A DNA stretch of 64,000 bases from Pochonia chlamydosporia 170 (Eukaryota; Ascomycota; Sordariomycetes; Hypocreales; Clavicipitaceae): NCBI RefSeq assembly GCF_001653235.2, contig NC_035794.1:2170001-2234000 (forward strand). Reading direction: 5' to 3'. The translations under genes were made by a program, and so were the position numbers. The notes below the pieces were generated by a model, which saw nothing but the letters and a program-made list of their open reading frames with translations, did no database searches and was not told where the DNA came from. Below are positions 33,996 through 45,469 of the stretch, piece by piece (position 1 is the stretch's first letter; the number at the start of each line of letters is the position of its first letter).

Positions 33996-34769
33996 CTAAC
34001 CCTTGGCGACGCCCTGTAGACTCTTGACGAAATGATGTGCTTCCTTGCTAATGTAGGCCTGTATAAGTTCGCAATTGCAGTTTGTATGCTGGAGTAACTG
34101 CATTTTGAGGGACAAAATCTCGCTCGTTAGCGCGTCCAGCATACCTCGTAGCTGCCGGTTCGCATCTTCTATCGTGTATTCCTCTGACTCAAGCTGCGCA
34201 ATCTCGTTGCGCTTACGCTCTCGAAACTTGTTGGATGCAATACGGCTCCGCTCTAGATAGACATCTTCTCTATCGTTATCATTGTCATCCTTGTTGGACA
34301 GGACATCCACATTGACGGGGGAGAAAGATGTTGAACGCGAGCGGCACGGCCGCTTTGGTTTTGAGTCGACGCTATTAGTTGATTTTGTAATGCTCTGTGG
34401 CTGTCTCCGTTTTCGTTTTTGCTGGTTTGTATTGTGATTCGAGTTTGAAATGCGAGCTTCCTGTGCTTGAGCCCGAGGAGCCTCGCTTGGTATAGAGTTG
34501 ATGGCTTCGGGTGGATGGCCGGCGGCACTGGGCACAGCCATGGGCGAGATGGGACTGTGGGCGTAGTATAAGTGCTCACAGCCATCAATCCAGTTCATGT
34601 TCCCGTCAAAGGACGATCCTGGAGAGTGATCTTCAAAAGGGTTTTGAAATTCCGGGTTGCATGACTCGAGATAACCCTCCCAGGGCTCTGGCTGTTCCCA
34701 GAAGGGGAATTCGACTGCGGCACCCATGACAAAGTGGTGAGGTTGATGCTCAGTGCAAATAGTCTCCAT
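33996..34769 (-). CDS. bZIP transcription factor
   Basis: Nuclear DNA-binding protein of 257 residues, intronless, starting at ATG 34769. The upstream part of the frame has no ATG. The C-terminal third holds the basic region SRIASNKFRERKRNEIAQLE with the invariant Asn and Arg of bZIP proteins (NKFRERKR). A leucine-zipper heptad series follows through LRGMLDALTSEILSLKMQLL. A Lys/Arg-rich PKRPCRSRS segment upstream may be a nuclear localisation signal. The N-terminal half is Pro/Ser/Asn-rich and acidic, as expected for an activation domain. The basic region is ATF/CREB-like. In fungi such factors control stress responses and secondary metabolism, but the target genes cannot be read from this sequence. 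A long upstream region (4 kb) separates it from formate dehydrogenase. Confidence 0.9.
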   Translation of the reverse strand: METICTEHQPHHFVMGAAVEFPFWEQPEPWEGYLESCNPEFQNPFEDHSPGSSFDGNMNWIDGCEHLYYAHSPISPMAVPSAAGHPPEAINSIPSEAPRAQAQEARISNSNHNTNQQKRKRRQPQSITKSTNSVDSKPKRPCRSRSTSFSPVNVDVLSNKDDNDNDREDVYLERSRIASNKFRERKRNEIAQLESEEYTIEDANRQLRGMLDALTSEILSLKMQLLQHTNCNCELIQAYISKEAHHFVKSLQGVAKG

Positions 34770-35530
34770 GGCTAAAATGAAACACCTTCGGCAATGCTTG
34801 ATAATGATACTAGATGAAGCTTCCAAAGAAGCAAAAGAGGAAAAAGGAAAGAAAAAAAGAAAAGATTATAGTCCCCTCGTTACCAAAGTTGGTTGGCACG
34901 ATCCGTGTATCCTCACGCTCGTGGATGTGTGTATATAAGTATATATATATAATGGCTCAAATATATAGCAAATGATGAAGAAGAGTCTCAACAACAACAA
35001 AGTCCGCCCTCCCGGGGAACACGGACCTCCATCTCCATAAATAACCGTTGTAGTTCTCTCTATTCCCGCAGGACCCCCAGAACATTGGCACGACGTGTCT
35101 CCAAATCCACGCCGGCACCCGTCTCTGGATTGGATCGGATTGGATTGCACAATTTTTTCCTTCATCCATAGACCTAACTCTCGACTAAAACCCCCCTCCT
35201 CTTAAAGCCCCGCTTTATGCGATGGCAGCCAACAACAAGTTGTCCCTTGTAAGTCAAAGGAGAGAGAAAACCCTTTAGTTTGGATAATGGTGTGCAAGCA
35301 GCCAGCCACATCTCAACCATTTAGGGAACAACGGCTTTGATCCCCCCTGCCATCGTGGCTTCGTTGGCAGAAGACGTGCAAAGACAAGGATTTGAGCTCT
35401 TTGTCTCTAGTACGGGGTAGCAAAAATTGCAATTGGCCAGAATCGGGGTGTGGAATAGATAGGCATTGTGTATCCTGATGGTGATGCCGGTGGCCATGGC
35501 CATGACCATGGGGATGGGCGATATCCGCAC

Positions 35531-35551
35531 CGTCCGTCCGTCCGTCCGTCC
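35531..35551. repeat. CGTC tetranucleotide microsatellite
   Basis: Five consecutive CGTC units. They lie inside an otherwise featureless open frame and give it a spurious Arg/Thr/Asp pattern. Confidence 0.8.
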
Positions 35552-37446
35552 TTCACCCGTCTCCGTCTGGCTCCCGTTGACGGTTTGCTTCCCAGGGCGG
35601 TGGTACCAGACCCTTGCAAGAATACTGGTTTCATAAATGTATATTGGTGCCATACATATTTGTGCGTAATCCATTGCACGCACAAACCCAGTGCCGTTCA
35701 TGCAAACCCTGTCCCAGCCGTCGTTCAGCTCATAAAAACCAACGTTAGATAAATCAAAACCATTGACTGCGCCACGGCAGTTCATGAGGCGTGGCCCGTC
35801 ACATACCAGTAACAATGCTGTTATTACGCCCGTAAATCGTCTCACCAAAGCTGCATATCCTGTTCGATGCAAGCCAAAACTTGGGTCTGCGGGAGATTCT
35901 GGATCAGGCCTAGCAACCAATGAGAAGTTTTGTCAAACACAGATATGCCATCAAGTGATGGAGGGGCTAGACTGACAACTTTATGACATGGAGGGGGGCG
36001 GACTAATGCAGTTCCAAAGTTAAGCGGCGTGGTGGCGGCGAGAAGGCACCCACGCCAACAGAGACAAAGGAGGGGGAAACAAGGTAATTGGGGAAACAAG
36101 CACAAAAGCAGCTGATATTGAGCCATGGTCGATAAACGAGCTGACTTTTTAGCTGGTCTCCTGGTGGAATAACATAAGGGAAATGTCTCGCAACAATCCT
36201 CTGCAAAAAAGAAAAGAATATGTTGAGGCACATTTTTTTATGCAAGTCGGTCACTTCCGTTTTTGATAGTGGCAAATGAACACCACTTGAAGCCCAATGC
36301 CACTCCTCCCCCGGCCAATTGGTTGGAAAAGGACATGGTAGGATCTTTCATGCAACTTTCTCTCGATTACCGGAATATTTCTCAGCTCTGATCGGAGATC
36401 CTGGCTATAGCATTATAGCCTGTCACCATCTGACCCAAGGCTTTGGTACAGTCTGGGCATAAACATCCGAAACGCAGGACGCTGAGTGCAAGTCCTGGTT
36501 CGCGATGCCCTCGAGTCCAAGTGCCACGTGGGGTGGATGCCAGCCAGGGTACCAGGTTTGAAGGACAGATGATGCTCTGCTCAATGGAAAAAATCATAAA
36601 TCACAAAAAGAAATCACCGGGACAGGAGGCATCGATCGGATCGACAGCAAGTAGGGTTGGGTGGTGCAAGGATGGGAAAGCCCGTTGAGGCACACAACCG
36701 TCTGCACGTCAAAAGCCGAGGGTGTCTCGCAGGGTGATGACAGGTGACGGGTGATGCGTGACGGATGATGGGCAACGGATGCCCGTAGCGTCTTCTGGGC
36801 AAGGTGAGGATACCCTTTAATGATGTAGTTTTTGCTGCGCGGAAGAAAGATCGATGCTGATATTGATGCTGATGCCGTGCCCAGTAATGCACTTCTGACT
36901 GCTGAACAGCGGTTATAGGCTCCAGCATAGGGTTTCCATCTGGGCCACTTCCTCCGGTCGACATTATTCCGACAAAGGACAAAACTCGGATGTCGTTTTG
37001 GCCACGGAACAGGAACAACCTTCAAAATTCGCGTTATGAATCCACCGACATGCATATGTATTCCGCAGTGGCAACGGTGCTATCAAGCCTCGGAAGCGGG
37101 CGGATGTGGAGCCGTCTGCACGACAAGGCTTCAGCTTTGGCTTCATGGCATCATGATATGGCCCAAGGACCAAGCCACGCACGAGGCTGAGGCCCGGGGA
37201 AGCTTTTCACACGGCACGAGAGAACGTGGCCAACCAAGGGGACCACACTCGCGGTATCGGGTCTTCAGGAGTCAACAACACCCTGGCTCAAGGCTGTGAC
37301 AACTCTGCATGCAGGGTACTCTGTGCCGTGCGCCTTGACGTGTCTCCAGGGCAGCGAATCAGACTGCCTCTCTGTTTAGCCAAATTGGCAAATAGTCCAG
37401 GGACGACAGCAATCCATCAAGGGTCACAGCCAGATAGCGCTTGCGC

Positions 37447-37476
37447 TGCGTTGCGTTGTCTTGCGTTGCGTTGTCT
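37447..37476. repeat. Perfect 15-bp tandem duplication
   Basis: Two copies of TGCGTTGCGTTGTCT in direct tandem, themselves built from GCGTT words. Confidence 0.8.
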
Positions 37477-38856
37477 TGACTGGCGTGGGGTTGACGCCAA
37501 CAAATACCCAACAGTGCCAGCACCAAATGCAAAGGGACAACAGACTGCGTCGACGTAGAGCTGGGGGCGCGCTAACCGGGTTGCCCGCGCCATTGCTGTG
37601 GCCCCGAGGCATGGTCCAACTGGACGGGAAATTGAAAGCTCAAAGCATCTTGGTCTCGTTCGAACTGCTGTACAAGTAAGTTGAGTAGAAGGTTGAGAAA
37701 GGCTCCAGATTAACCTGGCAAACCTGGCTAGGTTTCCAAACATTCAAGACGACACTCAGAACGCCACATTCCCATTTCTGGTCTTTGTTGACCCCGCTTC
37801 ATGGTCCTTCCTTCCTGGATTTACATGGGAACCAATGCTCCCTGTGACAGTCCCACTTCCCTCCCCATTCGCGGACGCTCAGTGGCCAGTCAGTTCCAGT
37901 CTGGTCCAGCACTCGAGCTCTTCTCCTCATCTTCACCTTGAGCCCGACCCCATCAATGTGTCAATGTGTGTGGCATTTGCGGACCATTCTCGAATCAGCA
38001 TGATTCCCACATACACTCACAACCCCGAATGCCGAATTAGCTCCCACCAAGGTCAAGGTCCTTCATTATGGGCATCCGGAGTTTCGATGGGACGACGGGC
38101 AGCAACAGACAAGCTGGCCGCTGGGCTGCTCGAGCTTTGCTGCCACTTCTCACGCGTGTCCGCCCAAGGTTGATGCCCTCCCCCCACTTGAGCTTCCTGC
38201 TACCAATGGAGACATCATTCTTGATCGACGGCCCTCTCAAGATGCCGAACTGTCAGCGAGACATGTCCAGATGTTTGTGGAGTAAACACATCACCGGACA
38301 GATGGGGTATCAGTTGTGAGGAGAAATGGCACTGTTTGTCTCGTCCGTCGTACGTACGACCAAGCAAAAGGTAATGCCGAGACGCAAGCCCGAAGAGGGG
38401 TTAGATATTGGATTGGATGGAACCATGGGTGAGGATGGTGATGGGGGCGACGATCTGTATGAGGCATCATCCAGCTTCCTAACATAAATACAGACCCAGC
38501 CGCTCGCCATCTCGGCATCTTGGGGGGACATTGATGACACACAAATTCTACTGCTCCGACCAGTCCAGCTACGAATTCAAGCCTAGGACCGCATCTAGTC
38601 CGAGCTTAAAACACGAACGAGGAGCTTCCCGTTTAATATATACTTACGTACAGAGTACTGCTCGAGCTCTCCGCAGCCTGCCACACATCATCTATAACAA
38701 CGTAGCTTTTCGCTTCTCTCACCACCACCCACCTCCTCCTTTCTCCTCTCAAATCCAATTGCTCTCTAGGATCTTCGGACGGAACTTGAGAGACAATCGG
38801 CACCGAACGGCTCAAACCACCACCACAAAGGCATCTTTTACGCGACACACATCAAA

Positions 38857-40657
38857 ATGGTATCTTTTCGCCCCTTGTCCCGTTCTCTCCCCTTAGCTTC
38901 CCGAGCTGCCCTCTTTTCAACTTGTTCAGCAGCCTCAGCTCGTCCTTGTTCGCTTCGAGCTGCCGGTTTCGCCAACAAGCCATCTACTTCTTCACCTCTT
39001 TCCTCTCAGAAGCCACGCTTCCTGCCGTCATCGATGCGTGCGCTGACAACCGCCCGTGAAAAGGTCAAAGTTCTTCTCGTTCTCTACGACGGCGGCCAGC
39101 ACGCTAAGGATGTAAGTTTGGACTCTTTGTGATTCATGTCTTGTGTTATTTCGTGCGACCCAAAATGAGACACTGCAATTGAGACAGGTTGACGGGGTCA
39201 ATTGGTCTGTTCAAACTGTTCAACCTGCTCAACCACCCTGGTCTCGTCAACCTGTTTTGTCCCGTGTTTCCACAGCTTCTTCCGTCTTTAGCCCCGGTCA
39301 GCCCCAAATGCGGGGGCAGACGCTCCGTACGTAATGCGGCCTAGTCTTGTGGCCTAGTATTGCGGGGAAGCCGGACCTGGGGATGCTGCATCATTACCCG
39401 TTTTTTTTTTCTTTTTTTTTTGTTTGACCTGGTCTTTTGCCCCCCAAAGTGTCTCGGCTAGTGGAATGCTAACAACTGCCTCGTTGTTCTCTGAAAATCT
39501 AGGTTCCCGGACTGCTTGGTACGACTGAGAATGAGCTGGGTATTAGAAAATGGCTCGAGGACCAGGGTCACACCCTCGTCACCACGTCAGACAAGGAGGG
39601 TGCAAACTCCAAGTTTGACCAGGAGCTCGTCGATGCTGAGGTCATCATTACCACTCCGTAAGTTGCCTCGATTATCTACTCATGCAAGTCCATCAGCACT
39701 CTAACTGTGGTACAGCTTCCACCCTGGTTACTTGACCGCTGAGCGACTCGCCAAGGCCAAGAACCTGAAGCTCTGCATCACTGCTGGCATTGGCTCTGAC
39801 CACGTCGACCTCAATGCTGCTAACAAGACCAATGGCGGTCTCACTGTCGCCGAGGTCACTGGCAGCAATGTCGTCTCCGTTGCTGAACACGTCGTCATGA
39901 CTATCCTTGTCTTGATCCGAAACTTTGTCCCTGCTCACGAACAGGTTGAACGAGGTGACTGGGATGTCGCCGCTGTCGCCAAGCAAGAATATGATCTTGA
40001 GGACAAGGTTGTCGGTACCGTCGCTGTTGGTCGTATTGGTGAGCGTGTCTTGCGTCGCCTCAAAGCTTTCGACTGCAAGAAGCTTCTGTACTTTGACTAC
40101 CAGCCTCTTAGCAAGGAGAAGGAACAAGAGATTGGCTGTGAGCGTGTCGAGGATCTCGAGGAGATGCTAGAGCAGTGCGACATTGTCACAATCAACTGCC
40201 CCTTGCATGAGAATACAAAGGGAATGTTCAACGCAAAGCTCATCTCCAAGATGAAGAAGGGTAAGATATACCGACCCACAGGCTCCAAGAGCGATACAAT
40301 ACTAATTACATCCCAGGCTCGTATCTCATCAACACTGCCCGCGGTGCCATCGTTGTTAAGGAGGATGTTGCCGCGGCCCTTAAGTCTGGTCACCTCGCCG
40401 GATACGGTGGTGACGTCTGGTTTCCTCAGCCAGCTGAGCGAGACCATCCATTGCGAACCGCCAAGAACCCATTTGGAGGTGGCAACGCCATGGTTCCTCA
40501 CATGTCGGGAACATCTCTTGATGCCCAGAAGCGTTATGCCGATGGCACTAAGGCTATTCTCGATAGCTACCTGAGTGGCAGACACGATTACCGTCCAGAG
40601 GACTTGATCGTTCACAAGGGTGACTATGCCACCAAGGCTTACGGTGAACGAAAGTAA
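38857..40657 (+). CDS. fdh: NAD-dependent formate dehydrogenase
   Basis: Oxidises formate to CO2 with reduction of NAD+, in formate detoxification. It has 431 residues in four exons: 38857-39111, 39503-39657, 39716-40260 and 40317-40657. It belongs to the D-2-hydroxyacid dehydrogenase superfamily. [16 protein letters not shown] opens the catalytic core, and [12 protein letters not shown] and [14 protein letters not shown] are FDH-specific. [10 protein letters not shown] nucleotide-binding loop is present. The active-site residues are Arg in NTARGAIV, Gln in [11 protein letters not shown] and His in MVPHMSGTS. The core starts about residue 65. Before it lies a basic, Ser/Ala-rich, acid-free leader resembling a mitochondrial presequence. 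Intron 1 is 391 nt, far longer than its neighbours. A downstream in-frame ATG (codon 60, [10 protein letters not shown]) would give the leaderless cytosolic form common in fungi. Confidence 0.93.
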
Positions 40658-41014
40658 AGGAGCTGGGTATGAGGCAGTGAGCAATTTTACTCATAATCAT
40701 GACTAATGATGAACCAAGAGGAGTGCGTGTACGTAATACATAAGACAATTGAATTGTATTGTCTCCCAATGTAACCACCCAATTGTCCCTGCACCGGCGA
40801 GTGACATATCAAATGATCTCATCTGGGCGTGCCAAGTATAGCCAGTGCAATGAGTGTGAAGGGTGCTAAGCCTACTAGAGTGTTACATACCTAGGTAGTA
40901 GGCAGGTATATTTAAACTATATTCTAACGTATTTATGTATATAATAGTATATAATAGTATTGCAGTGTAGAACAACGTGCCGAAATTTGGAACATCAAAA
41001 TCACGACGTCGCAC
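40658..41014. other. Short 3' intergenic region
   Basis: Convergent 3' ends of formate dehydrogenase (+) and the ankyrin gene (-). It is A/T-rich around 40905-40965 with two tandem ATATAATAGT words. Confidence 0.45.
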
Positions 41015-44000
41015 CTATGATTGCGTGCTCTGTGCATGCGAGTTCAAGAACCTCTCAATATCGTGAAACCCATTCTTCTTGGCCACCATACTTGGAGTAT
41101 TTCCCTCAAAATCCTCAATGTATGTGGCTCCGAGTTCAAGGAGAGTCTGTACTGATTTCATGCAACCATTTGCTGCTGCTTCAGTCAGCGCCGTGTGGCC
41201 TTCTCTACTCTGCCAGTTTATATCTGCCCCATTTTCCACCAATTTTTGGACCATAAGAGAGTAGTTTCGACCTGCGGCGCGATCTAGAGGCGTGTTTCCG
41301 TATTTGGTTTCATGGTTTGGATCGGCGCCGCAGCGAACAAGAGGTTCAATTAGGTCGTATTGCCGGTTTTCCGCGGCACGATACAGAGCAGTAGCTTCGC
41401 TCTGGTCTTCGGCGTCAACGGTGGCACCGATATCGAGCAGTTTCATGACGAAAGGATATGTGGTAGCATTGTGCTGGTTCTGCGCCGCCAGAAGAAGCGG
41501 CGTGCGGCCAAAGCTATCTTGTGCCTCGATTTTGGCACCTCGTCCAACGAGAACATTGAGAAGTCCGTCATGGCCATAGTCGGCGGCGTAGTGCAATGGC
41601 GTCCGCCCAGAATCGTCTTCTATGTTTACATCTACTTCCAGGTTCAGAAGAAGCTGCACAATCTCCCTATTGCCGGCCATTGCAGCACGATGCAACGCAT
41701 TACGCTTGCCTCCGTCGACAAAATTGACATCAGCCTTGGCTTCGAGCAAAATGCGCACGACGTCCTCATGGGCGCCATCACATGCGAAATGAAGAGGCGA
41801 TAGATGATATATTGTCTCAAGCTGGTTAAGTTCAGCGCCTCTGTCAACCAACAGTTGCACAATCTCAGCATGCCCATATCTCGCAGCCCAGGACACAGGA
41901 CTGCAATCTTGCTGCTCACTCAGCGTATCTACAGCAAAGCCTCGATCTAGGATAGCTTGTACAATCCCCGGATGGTTTGCATAAATGGCATGCCAAAAAG
42001 GAATTATTCCCTTTTTATCCGGGCGGGACAAATCCACACTTCCCTTCTCTAGAAGCATATTGACGATTTTGTCTTGGCCGCTCAGTGCCGCCCAGTGCAT
42101 TGGTGTACGAGACATGTTATCGGATTGATCTAAGAATGCACCGTGGCTCACTAGATCCTGAAGCAAGTGAATGTAGCCCAGTTCGGCGCAATATGATGCA
42201 CCGGTTCTTCCAGATTTGTCGTCACTGTCCGGGTGGACGTTCATCTCGAAAAGAGCGTCCACAATTTCGGTCCATTGGTTTCGGATAGCAAGTGGCAGGG
42301 CGGGTTTGAGGCTGTGAGATCCAAAGTCACTAGTTTTCAGAAAACATAAGTGATAAAGGGCATCGGCTCTATTTACATCATCAATGGCTTGGACAAAGGG
42401 GTGTGTCCTATGTACTTTATGCGTGGTGACAGGTTCTGCTTCCAAGCGTTCGAATACTTCGCTATAACAAGCGAGCATTGTGGCAATGCTTCCCCTGCAT
42501 TTGTCGATGTCGTCTGTAACAGAAGATGTCGTTGAAAGGCGCCGGAACCACTCCTTCATTTCTTCCAGACCCCTTTTTGCATAAGAAATTCCCAGTTTGT
42601 CGTCCTTAATTGTGGCTGAGCAACGATAAAATTCGGTCGCTGCCTGCAATATCTTCTCAAATAACTGCCATTGCAGGACATTGTCTGTCTTATGGCCATT
42701 CAATCGTTCAGGAGATATATGCTGGCAACCCCATTTCAGTAGTACTGCAGCCCGGTGCCACTCTCCCTTTTGCCTGAAGGAAATCGCAGACCGAATGAGA
42801 CTTGCCATCATGCTCTCATCATCTGGGAGGAGATGCCTTCTCAGCTGTGAGATGATGGTCGTGACCGCATCCGCTCGGGACCCAATCTCGGCGTCGACAA
42901 ATGCCTTTTCGAAACTTGTGACCAGCGGATTCCCTAACTGGATAAAGCCCTCTCTCTCCGAAACTACCGACTCCGGAATATTTATCGCGGCTAGGTCTAT
43001 AAGATTCTTGACAAGAGTTATGAAAAGCTGCTGGGTGCAAAGATCAATTATGCTGCGCTGAGACCGCATGTATTGGACCTCAATGTCTACATGTCTGTCG
43101 TTCTTTACAAGGTCGGACCTCCAAATGTGATCCGTGCCTTTGATTCCCAATGTCTCGCAGACAATATTCCATCCAAACAGTCGTAGATGGAAAATTGGGG
43201 ATTTGCTCCACGACAGTAAAGCGCCAGTGGGATCTGTCGATTCTGGTAGCTTTTCCCATCCTCCCGCGCCAGTCAATGGACGACTCAAAGTGTTGAAGTT
43301 GTCACACCGCATGTCTCTACTTAAACGGAGTGTCTCCCTTGACAAGTGGTGTGTATCGGGACCGAACCAGAAGTTCAACTCGACTCCAATATCGACATCT
43401 CTTTGCCAGTATTCGTTGTCAAAACCAGCAGCCAGAATTTGATGTGAGACATTCATGCTGCCTTTTGATTTGGCAGCGTTTCTTGCAATTCCATCTTGTC
43501 CTGCAATATCTTGAGTCGATACCAGTGACCATACCCAAAGGCCAAGAACAGCTTCTAGTTGAGCTGGGTTGACTTTCCAAAGCGGTTGGGAGAGATCGGG
43601 TGCCTTCATTTGTACACCAACAACTTGTGGTGAGATACTCGCCAACGAGTCGTTTAACCCCGTGTGGCCAACGGCTCCCACGGGAATGACAAGATCACCT
43701 CTTTGTTTCCGGCTCTCTCCGGTCAAAAGAGCCGTTGCTACCTCGCCGAAAGCTTCGGCAAGTTTAAGTGCAGACTTGCGAACAGCAACCGTTTCACTTT
43801 TCCATGGCTTATCGTAACATGATACTTCTGATAGGTGTCTTTGCCAACGGTTTCCCGTCAACTCCGCTAGCTGAACGCGAAGGCTGAACAAGTTGACATA
43901 CAGATCCTTACACCCCGGAGACGTGATAAATTCCTGCAATGCTTGCTTATCAGACGAGGTGGTTCGACTTGACATGTAGCGATCGCTCGTCGCGAACGAG

Positions 44001-45424
44001 CTCTCATTTGACACAGACATTCGTTCGTCTTCATGTGGCATCTTACCACTCACAACGTGCCAATTGGCTCCTTTCTGCGGTTGCCCGACGGATTGCATCG
44101 GGGAGTCATCAAAAGCCAGTTCGTAGGCCAACCAATCAAGCTCGTGTCCCGCCACGAGGTCTGGAAATTTGGCAAGCCTGTTGTCCTGGTTTTGAAGCCG
44201 CTGGACCCGGAGAGCTCCCCTCAACATGCTCATAAATAGTGTGACACCCAACTGTGCAAGTGACAGCCATGCCTTCATCCCTCGTAAACCGATGAACTGA
44301 AGGACATATCCGACGATGGAGGCTAGCACCGCCAAATAAGTCAGACCTTCAAATGACCTTTCTGAGCCCTTTCGTTTCCGAGAGGAGACCCAGTATTCGA
44401 TCGGCTGTTTCTTGCTCTCGAAGTAAGAGCTAGGATCGAAGCTCTGCTCGCCAACAAGTTGTGGCCCGGGTTGGAGCCATATTAGGCGAGATTTTCGGCC
44501 GGAGCCCTGCTTGTTGCGCTTGAACTTCACCTCCTGTGTTGCTTGACCGATGAGAGCGGCACATCCCCACATCCCCAAACACAAAAGAATACTCCCTGCT
44601 ATGAACATTCTTGGTGCGTAGTCCTTGGAGGTTTCGCTGTCGGTCTTGTTCTTACTCCAACCCAGTTTCCAAGCCCCGAATCCGGCCAGAATGATGATCC
44701 CAGACTGTAATACAAGGCCCGTCAAGGCGACCAGGCTAGTAACCCAGAGCGGTGCCTTCTTGATACCGATATTGAGTGACAGATTCGGCGTCTCTGCCAG
44801 TTCATAGTGCCCCGAGTTATCATCAGGGCTGAAGATTGATCCCCGGCTCCTCTTCCAGTCCAAGGTCTCGTCGGCATTAATAATGTGATTCTGGAAAATC
44901 TCCAATCTCTTCCTTGAAGCTGCGTCAGATTTCTCCGATATGCAGACCAGCTCCAGAAGATCAGGAGATCTACCTAAAACACGGGCAATGCCTCCCTTAT
45001 GAAATAGCTCACAGACATCCCGACTTGTTGATGCACACAGCTCTGCTTCAACTGCCGCTTCCCCTTCCTGCGAACGCCCGATAAAGGCACGGAGAGAGGG
45101 ATGACCACAGACTCGAATTACTGAGACCACCGCCGTGATTATTCCCAATGGACCCATAGCAAAGGTGAAGTAGTCGAGGAACGTGGTGCTCTCGCTTAGG
45201 TACTGCTTTGTGACAGCTTCACCAAAGAGGGCCAATAGGGGTCCCAAATCCTGTGCCAGGTTATTCGTAAAGTCGGTTAGGTCATCTTCTGCTGCTGCTG
45301 CTTTGCCAGCAAAAATGCAAACGAGAAGTATCAGGGAATTCAGGATCGTCCCTTTTTCTGCAGACTCATCAGTAAGTGAGGATGCTGTCGTGATGTTCAG
45401 GGAGAGCATACCTGCGCGATTCAT
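41015..45424 (-). CDS. Large multi-pass membrane protein with C-terminal ankyrin repeats
   Basis: An intronless frame of 1469 residues from ATG 45424. Another ATG 13 codons upstream lies in repeat DNA, and one 5 codons downstream is also possible. The N-terminus has a signal-like hydrophobic stretch (ILNSLILLVCIFAGKAAAA). Further membrane segments follow, such as GPLGIITAVVSVIRV, LVALTGLVLQSGIIILAGF, FIAGSILLCLGMWGCAAL and LAVLASIVGYVLQFIGL. The middle 600 residues are a globular region with no domain I can name. The last ~400 residues hold about a dozen ankyrin repeats (TPMHWAALSGQ, SPLHFACDGAH, TPLHYAADYGH, TALTEAAANGC). Similar long ankyrin proteins are frequent in Pezizomycotina, often with unknown function. 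Possible roles as membrane-anchored sensors or scaffolds are speculative. A partial diverged copy of codons around 185-225 lies upstream. Confidence 0.82.
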   Translation of the reverse strand: MNRAGMLSLNITTASSLTDESAEKGTILNSLILLVCIFAGKAAAAEDDLTDFTNNLAQDLGPLLALFGEAVTKQYLSESTTFLDYFTFAMGPLGIITAVVSVIRVCGHPSLRAFIGRSQEGEAAVEAELCASTSRDVCELFHKGGIARVLGRSPDLLELVCISEKSDAASRKRLEIFQNHIINADETLDWKRSRGSIFSPDDNSGHYELAETPNLSLNIGIKKAPLWVTSLVALTGLVLQSGIIILAGFGAWKLGWSKNKTDSETSKDYAPRMFIAGSILLCLGMWGCAALIGQATQEVKFKRNKQGSGRKSRLIWLQPGPQLVGEQSFDPSSYFESKKQPIEYWVSSRKRKGSERSFEGLTYLAVLASIVGYVLQFIGLRGMKAWLSLAQLGVTLFMSMLRGALRVQRLQNQDNRLAKFPDLVAGHELDWLAYELAFDDSPMQSVGQPQKGANWHVVSGKMPHEDERMSVSNESSFATSDRYMSSRTTSSDKQALQEFITSPGCKDLYVNLFSLRVQLAELTGNRWQRHLSEVSCYDKPWKSETVAVRKSALKLAEAFGEVATALLTGESRKQRGDLVIPVGAVGHTGLNDSLASISPQVVGVQMKAPDLSQPLWKVNPAQLEAVLGLWVWSLVSTQDIAGQDGIARNAAKSKGSMNVSHQILAAGFDNEYWQRDVDIGVELNFWFGPDTHHLSRETLRLSRDMRCDNFNTLSRPLTGAGGWEKLPESTDPTGALLSWSKSPIFHLRLFGWNIVCETLGIKGTDHIWRSDLVKNDRHVDIEVQYMRSQRSIIDLCTQQLFITLVKNLIDLAAINIPESVVSEREGFIQLGNPLVTSFEKAFVDAEIGSRADAVTTIISQLRRHLLPDDESMMASLIRSAISFRQKGEWHRAAVLLKWGCQHISPERLNGHKTDNVLQWQLFEKILQAATEFYRCSATIKDDKLGISYAKRGLEEMKEWFRRLSTTSSVTDDIDKCRGSIATMLACYSEVFERLEAEPVTTHKVHRTHPFVQAIDDVNRADALYHLCFLKTSDFGSHSLKPALPLAIRNQWTEIVDALFEMNVHPDSDDKSGRTGASYCAELGYIHLLQDLVSHGAFLDQSDNMSRTPMHWAALSGQDKIVNMLLEKGSVDLSRPDKKGIIPFWHAIYANHPGIVQAILDRGFAVDTLSEQQDCSPVSWAARYGHAEIVQLLVDRGAELNQLETIYHLSPLHFACDGAHEDVVRILLEAKADVNFVDGGKRNALHRAAMAGNREIVQLLLNLEVDVNIEDDSGRTPLHYAADYGHDGLLNVLVGRGAKIEAQDSFGRTPLLLAAQNQHNATTYPFVMKLLDIGATVDAEDQSEATALYRAAENRQYDLIEPLVRCGADPNHETKYGNTPLDRAAGRNYSLMVQKLVENGADINWQSREGHTALTEAAANGCMKSVQTLLELGATYIEDFEGNTPSMVAKKNGFHDIERFLNSHAQSTQS
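44756..44868 (-). repeat. Parental copy of the duplicated ankyrin-gene segment
   Basis: This internal segment of the membrane ankyrin gene encodes YELAETPNLSLNIGIKK and its upstream GSIFSPDD stretch. It is repeated with roughly 88 percent identity by eye at 45652-45760, upstream of the same gene and in the same orientation. Confidence 0.8.
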
Positions 45425-45469
45425 GATATGTTGCTGTATGTTCAAATATATACAATATAGCATAATATA

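Larger units (their letters stand above)
34770..38856. other. Long intergenic region between divergent bZIP and formate dehydrogenase genes
   Basis: Four kilobases without a supportable protein gene. It contains TATATATA stretches near 34940-34955, a CGTC microsatellite, a perfect 15-bp duplication at 37447-37476, and a CT-rich leader with CACCACCACCC just before the formate dehydrogenase start. Open frames here are short, mutually overlapping and mostly lack ATG. Confidence 0.4.

Noticed and set aside
35321..35920. 199-codon frame on the - strand between bZIP and formate dehydrogenase
   Set aside because: No ATG start, and part of its length comes from the CGTC microsatellite.
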